Below are positions 47,281-57,570 of a DNA stretch of 64,000 bases, piece by piece. This DNA comes from Dipteronia dyeriana. Lineage: Eukaryota; Streptophyta; Magnoliopsida; Sapindales; Sapindaceae. The stretch is taken from assembly GCA_032871835.1 (NCBI GenBank), contig CM065303.1, forward strand, positions 55,342,597 to 55,406,596. The letters are read 5' to 3'. Below the pieces are notes generated by a model, which saw only the letters and a program-made list of their open reading frames with translations, had not been told where the DNA came from and did not search any database. Within the stretch, counting starts at the first letter, position 1. Each line of letters opens with the position of its first letter. A program made the position numbers and the translations under genes.

Positions 47281-49223
47281 ACCATGAGAAATACCGGTTT
47301 CGATTACTCTTGATATCTCATCTTCCATTTCATCGTTAGTTCGCAGGTTGCCTTTCTCAACCACCTTAGGTATTTCTTCATCCAAATTCCACTCAACTTG
47401 ATTAATGACCCCCTTGTTACCATTTTTAGAACTCCTTGGCGACATACCATGTTTCCTTTCGTAGTTACCTCTCCTGCCATTTCTATTTACTGCCTTTGAC
47501 ACTGGGTCTCTGTCCTTTATCCCTCCTACGTCCCTATTAACAACTTCATCAGACATCATAGCATCATCACTCTTATCTAATTCTTTGTCATGTTCTTCTC
47601 CATCAGATGGGTTAGGCTCTGGGAATAGAATGGGTGATAACTCCTTAGTATGATCCATCATAGGATCATTATTATAGGCATCAAAGTTTAGGCTTCTTAA
47701 AGGATTCTCCTCTAGCTGGTCCAAAGTCTGAACTTCACTACCATAGGTCTCTTCTTCGGCTCTTCTAATTGGGGCTTGAAGCCTACTTCCATTAGAATTA
47801 TGCAAGGCTTTTCTAGAGTTTGAAGTTTCACCCCTTGACTTACCAAAATGTACAAACTGACCCTCCTCCAACTGAATACCATAAGACTATGTTGACATTT
47901 CATCTTCTGAATTTGAAATACCATAAGTTGCTTTGTCCTTTCCAATCATCAACTCTTCATTCAAATTTGCCAAAAAAAATTGTGTCCTACAAGGATTTGA
48001 ACTCCCAACAATAGCTTTCCCTTTTACCTTTACACCAGTATCAACCCTGGGAGCTGACTTTTCCTAACAAAGATTATTGTCACAAGTCACCTTTCTTCTA
48101 TTACACATGCCTTAAGAAGGCGGTTTGTCTAAACCACTTGAACTTCCTTACCAACCTGGTATTGCCTCTGTTCTTCATCGTGCTTTGGGATTTTTTCAAT
48201 CTCAGACAGCCTTCCATCATGGTTGAGGCATAAAAGTTCTATTATCCCTTTGTAATCTACTGGATTTGAGTCCACTTCCATTGATACAGAGAACTTTCTA
48301 GAACCATCAATCACCTTGATACCATTAGAGATCATCTTACCATTGCTAGTCAAAATTAATAAACTGGCTTTGTTTAATCTTCTTCTCTGGAGAGTATCTT
48401 CTTCAATCAGCATAAGATCACCAAAATGGTTACCAATCCTTTGAAAGAACATGTCATTCCAATAATCCAAAGCAATACCCCTAAAATGACACCAGCGTCG
48501 GCTTTCATCGTAACTCTGAACCACATACCAAACCTCCATAGAAGAAAAAAGATCCTAAAAAAAAACTGTTACGAATGAAACCTTCGCACTCCTGTACTGA
48601 TTCAAAACTCCATAGAATTGTTTTCCCTCTCAAATACTTGACAGTGAACACGAATCCTCTGTTAAGCAGCATTGACATCACCTTCTCAACGTTACAAAAC
48701 TTATTCAGCACCCCCACAACACTTTTACCAAGGCAGTGACGATCAGCAACCATAAAACCTGTCAACGATAAAACTATTGGGTCAAATGGGTCCCTACCTT
48801 CCTCCTTAGGCTCCTCATTTAATACGTTTCTAACCCCTTTCCTTTCCGATTTTTTGAGAGGATGGAACTTCAGCATTTCAGTATGCGAAAGCATGCTCCC
48901 ATTCTGGTAGCTACCATCCTTTGCTATCACATTTCCCCTGCTCTCATTAGCACGGATATCCCGGATAATGCCTCATAACCCCTTCGACCTCATGGTCATC
49001 CAACCATATTGTGCCACTTTTGTATGAATCTACCATCCATACACGCGCATTCCGTTCATCTTTTCAGTAACTCTCCTGACCTCCTCTAAGGTTCCAAACC
49101 TCACAAACGCAAAGCCTATCTTCCTTGTTTCACTGGCCGCTGATAGGTGAATGTCCCTCACCCTACCAAAGACCTTGAACAAATTCCATAGGCAGGACTG
49201 ATCCATATTTTGATTCCAATTGT
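47281..49223 (-). pseudogene. LINE copy 2 ORF1 (RRM plus DUF4283-like)
   Basis: At the right end lies most of an RNA-recognition motif: LWNLFKVFGRVRDIHLS and RKIGFAFVRFGTLEEVRRV (RNP-like core), then NGMRV, about 49215-49030. Next come 48930-48505 (GKSVVGVLNKFCNVEKVMSM, GKTILWSFESVQECEGFI) and 48539-48129 (WCHFRGIALDYWNDMFFQRI, EEDTLQRRRLN), which resemble plant LINE ORF1 DUF4283 proteins. The acidic tail 47871-47281 runs into endonuclease sequence without the endonuclease N-terminus. The RRM is cut at 49223 by the Athila LTR and resumes beyond 58926 (NLVSIFVDS) in frame. Confidence 0.8.
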
Positions 49224-50504
49224 TGACACGACCTAAAGAAGTGTTCCTACTCCCAAGTATAAGAGTGTCAAAGTAATAAATTAACCGGTAAGACCGGGTC
49301 GAACCATAGGGAGGTTGCTCACTTGCCTTTGTAGAATTAATTATCTAGATTAATTACTAAGCTTGTTATAAAATGTAAATCAATTAAAATTAAAACTGGG
49401 GCTAAGGGATCTACTGTTGGTAATCTAAATATGATCTAATTATTAATATTTAGTCCAGATTAATGGGAGGTTATTCCACTCCACTGACCACTCTCTAATA
49501 GACGTGGGTAAAAGTACTCACTGTCCTAGACAACTTCTGTCTGTCTACAGTGAGTCAAAACTCCACAAAGATCAGAGGAGAGAAACCACTCTCTAATAGA
49601 TATAGGTAAAAGTACCCACTGTGCTAGACAATATCTGTCTGTCTACAGTGAGTCAAAAACTCCACAAAGATCAGAGGGGATAAAGCATCAAAATAATAAA
49701 CTTACCAAAATTGGATCATATGGCCCCAACTATATAAAATTAGCTAGACATAATTTAACTAGAAAATAACTATTTTATTTAAACTGAGAATTTGAGAACA
49801 AAACAGAGAGAATTTCACAAATCTAGTATCAGATTTGGATTAAGGATGTCCAAATTAGGGGGGAGAGGTCCCCTATTTATACAAAATACGGATGAAAATT
49901 GACCATCAGATGAATTTAAAATGGAGCGACCAGATTTCACTAAGTCATCAGTGAATAGTGAACAGTAAACACATCAGTGAAAGTCAATAGTGAACAGTGC
50001 ACCAGATTCTAGAATATAATTCTCTGCAGCACGTGTACGATGCACTCACAATTCGGACCAATAGAAATGTGCCACATCATCAGTCAATAGACAAAGTCGT
50101 CAGTCTTCTAGAAAGTTATTACCCGCAGTCGCGTATGGTGCACTTGCAATTCGGTCTAATAGGAATATGCCACGTCCTCTGTGAACATTGAAAGTCAACT
50201 ATAAACAGTGAAAGTAAACTGTGAACAGTGAATAGTCAGAATTATAAAAATGCCCTTCATGGCCTTCCTAGGGTTTTTGACGTTCTGAAGTTGAAAATGA
50301 TGTTTGTTTTGTCATCTGACTTCTCCAAAATTCTGAATTGACCATATTACCTCTAAAATACAAAGAAAAATACATGGATTACTTCACAACACGTTTATTT
50401 ATGCGAGCAAATGAAAATATATCTAAATTGAGGAATTAATCATATTGGAAGTGTAAAATGATGATATTATCCCTTAATAAACAAACACTTTTCAGTGTTA
50501 ATCA
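49224..50504 (-). repeat. 3' LTR of the Athila-like element
   Basis: The 1281-bp LTR has internal tandem duplications. One of about 95 bp is built on ACCACTCTCTAATAGA (49485-49680), another of about 110 bp on TTCTAGAA...CAATTCGG (50005-50180), and there are scattered GTGAACAGTGAA motifs. A TATA box survives at 49873. Confidence 0.9.
49873..49883 (-). promoter_or_regulatory. TATA box in the Athila-like 3' LTR
   Basis: TGTATAAATAG on the minus strand, followed by GGGGACC. The equivalent site in the 5' LTR (about 58258-58268) reads TTTAAATATGG, so the box that should drive the element is degraded. Confidence 0.55.
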
Positions 50505-51856
50505 CACCTCCCAACCAGCTTATTGCTAGTCCCTAGCAACTAAAGCGAAAATAGTAAAAACTCAAATTCAAATCGAAAAAAAAATACCAGATAAACAAAC
50601 TCTCCCAAACTTCTTTTCTTACCCTTTGTCAATCAGTCATCAACTGATATATCATACAAACTTTCTTGTGCTCAATAAAGATCAACACAATAACTATGAG
50701 AATCAACTGAAATCAATCAACATTTTCATTCTGAAATCTCATCATGACTTCCTCCTTAGGCAGTAGTTTTATTTTCTTCTTTTACTTTTTTTCTTTTTTT
50801 CTTTTTTTTTAACTATAAAATATAACAAAATTTAAAACAAACATTTCATCTTTAATCCATGTAGCGAGCTTTAGGCCAATGACTCCTAAACCAGTTGGCT
50901 TTAGGGTATTAAGTGTTAAAACACTCCTACGGGCTTAATTACTCGGATTGCAGATGTTTTTTTTAGTACAATTCCCTTAAGCTTTCTTTTGAACCCGTGT
51001 AACGAGCTTTTGGTCAATGACTTACAAACCAGATGGTCTTAGGGCATTAAGTGTTGAAGCACTCCTCAGATTTAATTGCTCAAGTTAAAGAGGCAATAAA
51101 ACTGTACTTTATTCTTATCCAGACTCTACCGTTTTACGTGAACACTCTTTGCTTACTAAGGCAGGAGGCCCGGCTACTAACTAAGAGTTTTGGTCAAAAC
51201 ACACAAAATTATTATTATTATTATTATTACTACTATATATATTTTTAAACAAGACCACTGCCTTCAGTTGTTACCCTTGAATGATGTTTCAAAACTAAAT
51301 ATCTTAAAATCTCAACTTACTGCACATAATCACGTGTCAATGTGCGTGTGTGTTCAGAATAGTTCAAAAAATTTCTCAAGATGACTTAATGAACAAAAGG
51401 ATTAGTCAATGATATAATAATGGAGAGTTTATAAAATTGAATAGTCAGAATAGAGAAAAAAATGCATCAGAACTATAAAGATGCGTCTTAGAATTATCTA
51501 AAAGATCTTCTTACTCGATCATCTTTATACAAAAAAAATTGTTAGAAGTTAGTTTTTTTTTTTTTTTGAAAAACAAAAGTTATTGAATCAACTATCCCTT
51601 CCCCCCAACCAGAATGAGACATTGTCCCCAATGTCTTTAGAAAGAGTTAAGGTTTAGAAGATATCACCTGAACAACTTGAAAGACACCAAAATCCTACAA
51701 AACAACCAAAGAAATACAAAATAAAGGAAAATAAAATGCATAAAAATCATGGGACAATTACAAACTGAGATTCATATAAATTCTGTGTTTCTTGTTTTCT
51801 TCATCAGTGGACCAATCTATTTTGGAGGCTGAGGGATCTGGCTCATAATTAAAAAC
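50505..51856 (-). other. Non-coding 3' internal region of the Athila-like element
   Basis: It starts with the polypurine tract by the LTR. It contains TTA-rich and T-rich runs (50770-50810, 51207-51240, 51550-51565) and a local repeat around GAGCTTT(T/A)GG(T/C)CAATGACT (50867 and 51005). No coding domain was recognised. Confidence 0.6.
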
Positions 51857-52372
51857 TTAGAACTGGTCAATCAGCTCATGAGGACTTGAAACGGAGATAA
51901 AGATTTTTTGAATTGAAGGTGGAATGTAATAATTTTTCAGAGCATGATCAAGAAATGAAAGCAAACCATCATAAAATTTATTAACATTCAACAAACCGAT
52001 GAGTTTCTCATGGATGTGTAGTTGCGCCCAGGATGTCATTGTCAAGATTTCTTCTAAGGTTCCAAAACCACTTGACAAAGCTATAAACGCATCAGCATGA
52101 TGTAACATAGCAGTCAATCTTTCAGGCATACCTGAAACAACTAGCTCTTCGCCGTTTGTCTTTCCGATGATGTCTATTGCAGCCATAGGTTTTGGGACAA
52201 TACCCAGAACTTGACTACCCCCGTCTCGTGCAGCTCGTGAAACACACCCCATTAATCCTAAGTTACCTCCTCCATACACTAGGTGTATTTTTCGCTCAGC
52301 CAAAACCCTACCAAGATGAGTTGCAGCCTCAACAAACTCTCTGTATTTCCTATAGTTAGTGCCACCAAACAC
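51857..52372 (-). CDS. LOG-like cytokinin riboside 5'-monophosphate phosphoribohydrolase ORF
   Basis: This is an uninterrupted 171-codon frame. Residues 30-43 (HLVYGGGNLGLMGC) match the nucleotide-binding GGG(S/N)xGLMG of LONELY GUY enzymes. R85 in MPERL matches the conserved Arg, and ADAFIALSSGFGTLEE (93-108) matches ADAFIALPGGYGTLEE. GxGTxxE is kept, but Pro-Gly is replaced by Ser-Ser. IHEKLIGLLNVNKFYDGLL (120-138) is also typical. Such enzymes release active cytokinin bases from nucleotides in the cytosol. This frame opens without ATG, after an in-frame stop. The ATG at 52410 leads a short frame (MVSPLTNDSQTFVC) that would join it after a one-base-scale shift in a GTGTGT tract near 52372, so a 5' frameshift is likely. 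It occupies the accessory-gene position between pol and the 3' LTR. Family assignment is strong; activity is uncertain. Confidence 0.82.
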   Translation of the reverse strand: MFGGTNYRKYREFVEAATHLGRVLAERKIHLVYGGGNLGLMGCVSRAARDGGSQVLGIVPKPMAAIDIIGKTNGEELVVSGMPERLTAMLHHADAFIALSSGFGTLEEILTMTSWAQLHIHEKLIGLLNVNKFYDGLLSFLDHALKNYYIPPSIQKIFISVSSPHELIDQF

Positions 52373-52484
52373 ACAAATGTTTGTGAATCGTTAGTTAAAG
52401 GTGACACCATTAACGCACTCTCTGAATTTTTCTTTTGAATGTTTATGAGTGCTTTGAAGCAAAAAAAAAAGGAAAACAAATGCT

Positions 52485-52495
52485 TGTATTTATAG
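52485..52495 (-). promoter_or_regulatory. Possible TATA box upstream of the LOG-like ORF
   Basis: CTATAAATACA on the minus strand lies about 75 bp before the ATG at 52410. A pyrimidine-rich leader follows (TTTGTTTTCC then a T run). The spacing fits a plant core promoter, so the LOG-like ORF may have its own promoter or have been captured with one. Motif evidence only. Confidence 0.45.
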
Positions 52496-52649
52496 ATCCT
52501 AAAAAGGTAACACAATGATACACCTATATGTATAGGGCGGCGCATTTGTCAATGATATTAGATCTAAATGGTTCAAATATAAAAAGTAAACAACAATAAT
52601 TACAAAAGACATTAAATGCGGAAGGAAAAAGATAATAAAAACAAAAGGA

Positions 52650-53273
52650 TATTTACTGGTAGTTGTGATTGTGGCTCACATCTTCCTCTGGTTTTACGTC
52701 TAGAAACGGGTTCAACGCCTTCTATGGGTCGGGGATATGCTTCCCATCCAATTTTCTTATAAATTGGCAAACAGGGTCTTTTAAAGTCAGATTCCCAAGA
52801 CTATATTGTGCATGTTCTTTTTGAAATTGTGGCCATAATCGGTCAATTGTCATTTATAAATATCCACTAGGATGTGCATCAAGAGTCGTTAGGATATTAT
52901 CCAATGACTCCCTACGCAAACCATGCCTAATGAATAAAATTTTATCTTCCCGATTATTACACACAATTCCTAAAGAACGACAACGTGTGTTGCAAGTTGT
53001 ATGTGCACATTTGTGACAAGTAACGCCTAACTTCTTAGCTCTTCATTTTCTTGCAAGGTTACTTCTTCCAAAACCAGGCATGTAAGATATAAATGAATTA
53101 GCAGACTCACCTGCTAAACGTACCTTAGCTTCGATCAACCAACGAATTTCAATAGAAATGTTGTTTATCATCAGTAAGCGTAATCTTTCGGAACGTTGTT
53201 TGTAAATCTTTTTCAGAGCATTTTGAGGCAACGATGGAAAATGTTTTCATAGGTTTGTGAAAATTTCGTCCAT
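52650..53273 (-). pseudogene. Unidentified accessory ORF of the Athila-like element
   Basis: One minus-strand frame from ATG 53273 (MDEIFTNL) is readable for about 205 codons with four in-frame stops (after codon 8, and near 53040, 52855 and 52705). It includes IRWLIEAKVRLAGESANSFI and a Cys-containing stretch, CHKCAHTTCNTRCRSLGIVC, that could bind zinc. Later segments (LFIRHGLRRESLDNILTTLD, LKDPVCQFIRKLDGKHIPDP) keep a protein-like composition. I do not recognise the family. It lies between the pol end and the LOG-like ORF on the same strand; whether the two once formed one transcript is open. Confidence 0.5.
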
Positions 53274-53491
53274 GCCTTGTTTTGGGGATCAGTTATTTGG
53301 GAAACTGAATTAAACCGACTTGAATTGTCGCGAAGTACCGTTATCCGCCACTTAACCGGGGTTATATAGCAAAACACTCCAAGCAAAAATTGAACCTAAA
53401 AATTAATCCTGTAAAAATTCAAAACGTAAAAGCGAACAAAAGCAAAAATAATAATTGCAAACACAAATAAAGTCAAAAGCAAAAGATTTGT

Positions 53492-55218
53492 TTATTTACT
53501 GTTGTAACAAGGGTTAGAAAGGACGATATAGTCATCTTGAAAATCTATATTTTCTAAAATTGGTTTCATACGTTGTCCATTTACTTTAAACACATTACCA
53601 TTCCTAGGATTCTCAATGTCAAGGGCACCATATGGATACACATGTTTCACAACAAATGGACCACTCCACTTTGATATTAATTTGCCAGAAAATAAATTAA
53701 GTCGAGAATTATAAAGCAAAACCTTTTGACCAACTTCAAATGATCTTCTTAAAATTCTTTTGTCATGAAAGGTTTCAGATTTTTCTTTAAGAATTTTTGC
53801 ATTTTCATACGCATCATTTCTTAATTCCTCAAGTTCATTTATTTACAATTTGCGCAATTCACCAACATCATTTATGTTAGAATTGAAAGCTTTAATAGCC
53901 CAAAATGTTTTTTTGCTCAAGTTCAATAGGTAAGTGGCAAGGTTTTCCATAAAATAAACGATAAGGAAACATACCCAAAGATGTTTTGAATGCAGTGCGG
54001 TAAGCCCAAAGTGCATCATTTAGTCTAAGAGACCAATCATTTTGATCAGGGTTAACCGTTTTTTACAATATATGTTTTATCTCCCTATTTGCTAACTTAA
54101 CTTAACCACTTGTTTGAGGGTGGTATGGTGTGGCGATTTTGTGTGTGACACCATATTTCTTCATTAAGGACTCAAAAGGTTTGTTACAAAAGTGTTTGCC
54201 TCCATCACTGATAATGGCTCGAGGGATTCCAAATCGACTCAAAAGATTTTCCTTTAAAAACCTAATCACTGTTTTCTGATCATTATTTCGACAAGGAATT
54301 GCCTTAACCTATTTTGACACATAATCAACGGCAACCAAAATGTACAAAAATCCAAATGACGGTGGAAATGGACCCATAAAATCAATTCCCTAACAAATAT
54401 TTCAATGACAAAAATGGGGTTTAAAGGCATAATGTTTTGCTTAGAAATGGATCCTAACTTTTGATAATTTTCACAGGTTTTACAGAATGCATGAGCATAT
54501 TTAAACAAGGTGGGCTAATAAAATCCACACTATAAGTTTTTGCAGCCGTTTTCTTTGATGAAAAATGACCACCACATGCTTTAGAATGACAAAATTCAAA
54601 AACACTACTTACCTCATTGCCTGGAATACACCGTCAAACAATTTGATCAGGAAAATACTTGAATAAGTACGGGTCATCCCAGTAAAAACGTTTTACCTTG
54701 GTCAAAAATTTCTTTTTGTCCTGTGCATTCCAATCGAGTGGCATCATTCCTGCTGGGAGATAAATAACAATGTCAGCATACCAAGACAAAGTTATGATAG
54801 AGAATAAAAGATCATCAGGAAAATAATCATTGATGGGTGCTTTATCAAATGACGACTCAACGGTGAGTCGTCATAAATGGTCTGCAACAACATTTTCAGC
54901 ACCCTTTTTATCCTAGATTGTGATATTGAATTCTTGTAGCAACAAAATCCAGCGAATCAATCTTGGCTTTGCATCCTGTTTAGATATTAAATACTTCAAA
55001 GCAGCGTGATCAGTAAAAATAATGGTTGAAGCACCAATCAAGTATGACCGAAATTTATCCAATGCAAATATCACAACAAGTAATTCTTTCTCAGTGGTGG
55101 TGTAATTCATTAGTGCACAATTCAAAGTTTTACTTGTGTAATAAATCACAAAAGGCTTACCTTCTCTTCTCTGTCCTAAGACAGCTCCAACAGCAAAATC
55201 ACTCGCATCACACATCAA
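53492..55218 (-). pseudogene. Athila-like pol remnant: RNase H, integrase
   Basis: The RNase H (55218-54913) is intact for 101 codons: [35 protein letters not shown] and [19 protein letters not shown]. It leads into the integrase zinc-binding part (FYWDDPYLFKYFPDQIV, CHSKACGGHFSSKKTA) and CENYQKLGSISKQNIMPLNP (54508-54266). Integrase-core remnants follow ([42 protein letters not shown]) with frameshifts to about 53900. The C-terminal domain is at 53719-53492 (LFSGKLISKWSGPFVVKHVY). Motifs match plant Athila elements. The frame upstream jumps from protease-like sequence to RNase H, so most of the RT is deleted. Confidence 0.85.
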
Positions 55219-55233
55219 TTCAAAAGGTAAGGA

Positions 55234-57195
55234 CTAATCAAGGGATTGCATGATAGAAGCAAATGTTAAAAGGTCAATTATCTTGGAAATAGTGGGACAA
55301 CCAGGATTTTTATATTTCAAAACATTATTATTGGAAAGAAAGGAACTTACCTGTTCAGCCATAAAGGTTTTCTTTCTTACCTGATGCTTCCTTTTTACAG
55401 TGCACAGATCCTTCAAAAATTTGACATAGGAAGGTACATGTTTGATTGCGTCCAACAAAGGGATATTGATTTTTACCTGTTTGAAACTTTCAAAAATCTC
55501 TAGGGGATGCTTCGATTTCTGTGAATTTTTAAGAGCCTGAGGATATGAGAGTGTGGGTGGGGATTCAATTATTTCTTCATCAACAGTGGTTTCATCAACC
55601 CCTTCCTTACCTTTGGAAAATGACTCATCATCATTTTTACTAGATTCAAGAATAGGTTTTTCAGAGACCTTCCCATTACGAAGAGTGATAATTGATTTGA
55701 CTTGATCTGGGCGTTGGTTATTATCATAGAAACTTGACTGACTCTTGGGATTTGGTTGTGGTTGAGATGGAAACTTACCTTTTTCGTGTGTGGTAAGTGT
55801 AGAAGCAATCTTTGCCAAAGTATCTTTAACATCTGTCAAGGTTTGTGCAGTTTGGTTGTTAATGGATTCTTGCTTCTCAATGAATGAATGCAAAGTGACA
55901 TCAAGGTTTTTCCTAGATGGTGGGACATAAGGCGCATAACCTTGAGGATTTTGGATATTCTGGTGTGTTTGTGGATGTGATGGACCTAGTGGTTGTGAAG
56001 ACTGGGCTTGATTGTTGTTTCTCCAACTAAAGTTTAGATGATTTCTCGAACCAGGATTGTAGGTTTGTGAGTATGGGTTGGAATTTGGCTTGTTGAAAGT
56101 GTTCAAAGCATTGCCTTGTTCAAGAAGACAATATTTTAAAGCTGGTAAAATTGGGCAACTATGAGTGATATGATCATCAGAATCCCATACATGGCATGCA
56201 ATTTCTTGTATAGATTTTACATGTTCACTCTTTTTAGTTTCTAAAGTTTCAACTTCCCTAGCTAGGGATGCAAATCAAGCTTGAAGGTCATGGTCTTCCC
56301 TAAGATTGTAAATGCCTCTACTAGATGGAGATGGTTGTGGTTTGCTCATGGACTCATAAGAACCAATGGTGTCCCAATTTTGAGCATTTTAAGCGATGTG
56401 GTCAAGATAGTCAAGTGCTTCTTCGGGATTTTTGTCCCTGAACTCCCCATTACACATCATCTCAATGACTTGTCTACTTTGGGGTGTGAGTCCCTCTTAA
56501 AAATATGACACTATCCTCCATGTTTCAAAACCATGATGTGGACAGACATTTAACAACTCTTTGAACCCATTCTAACATTGGTAAAGTGTTTCCCCAGGTT
56601 TTTGGGTAAATGAAGTGATTTGCCTCTTAAGAGAGTTTGTTCTATGAGGTGGAAAACATTTCTTTTAGAACTGTTGTTGCATGTCATTCCATGTTTGGAT
56701 TGATCATGACCTAAGGTTTTGTAACCAAGTTTTAGATTTATCTTTTAAGGAAAAATGGAAAAACTTAAGCCTGATTATATCCATGCTAACATTTTTGTCA
56801 GTGCAAGTGTTACAGACTTCCTCAAACTCCCTAAGATGCAAATATAGGTTTTCAGATTCAAGCCGGTAAAAATTGGGTAAAAGTTGAATGATTCCCGGTT
56901 TAAAATTAAAGTGTGTTGCATTTGGTGGGAAAGCTATGCATGAAGGTGCTCCAGTACGTGTGGGGTTCATGTAGTCTCTAAGAGTTCTAGGTGGATTTGG
57001 GTTAATTTGTTGGTCAAGGTCAACATAAGGCGAATAGTTACTGTGTTGAGATATGTTGTCAAGGTTGTCTAAAAGGTTTTCGGCTTGGTTTCCTGCTGAA
57101 TGTTTAAGTGGGTTTTCAGCCATGTTGTTGGTGAATGTGGGTGATTGTGATCTCCTAATTAACCTACCACTAGATGTTCGAGACCAACGTCTCAT
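55234..57195 (-). pseudogene. Athila-like gag remnant with protease N-terminal region
   Basis: The start at 57195 reads MRRWSRTSSGRLIRRSQSP. The retrotransposon-gag domain follows, with LRDYMNPTRTGAPSCIAFPP, GIIQLLPNFYRLESENLYLH, EFEEVCNTC and FFHFSLKDKSKTWL (to 56704). A stop-rich stretch (56704-56107) includes a zinc-knuckle remnant, CHVWDSDDHITHSCP. An open frame of 290 codons (56106-55234) then has SQTYNPGSRNHLNFSWRN, a Gln/Pro-rich linker and QVSSFLSNNNVLKYKNPGCP, where Athila polyproteins approach the protease. It would form the particle; here it is broken by stops. Confidence 0.85.
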
Positions 57196-57544
57196 GCAAA
57201 TTCAATGAGGGTTCATGGAGGTGAAATACATAAAATTAAAGAAAATAAAATAAAAAGTGATGAAAATAACATGCAAAAAATCTAAGGGTGTAAATGCAAA
57301 TATACACAAGTGTTGGGGTGAAAATGCAAATACCTATAAATCTAGGGACTAAAGTGAAAATTTGAGAGATAGGGCACTGATATGCAAAAGTGAAAAGTAA
57401 AATGACCTATATGCACATACAAACTAGATCTAAGCTAAAATGCAAAACTGAATGTAAAATGAGAACAAGATTAGAGAAAAAAAAATAGCAAAGGTAAAAT
57501 AAAATTAAAAAGAAATTATTTCTACAAAAAAAAAGACGGACTTA

Positions 57545-57568
57545 CCTCCCCAGCAGTGGCGTCAAAAA
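57545..57568 (-). other. Primer-binding-like site of the Athila-like element
   Basis: Minus-strand TTTTTGACGCCACTGCTGGG lies next to the right LTR. It corresponds to the TTTTTGGCGCCGTTGCCGGG phrase usual after the 5' LTR of Athila elements. Confidence 0.7.
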
Positions 57569-57570
57569 CT

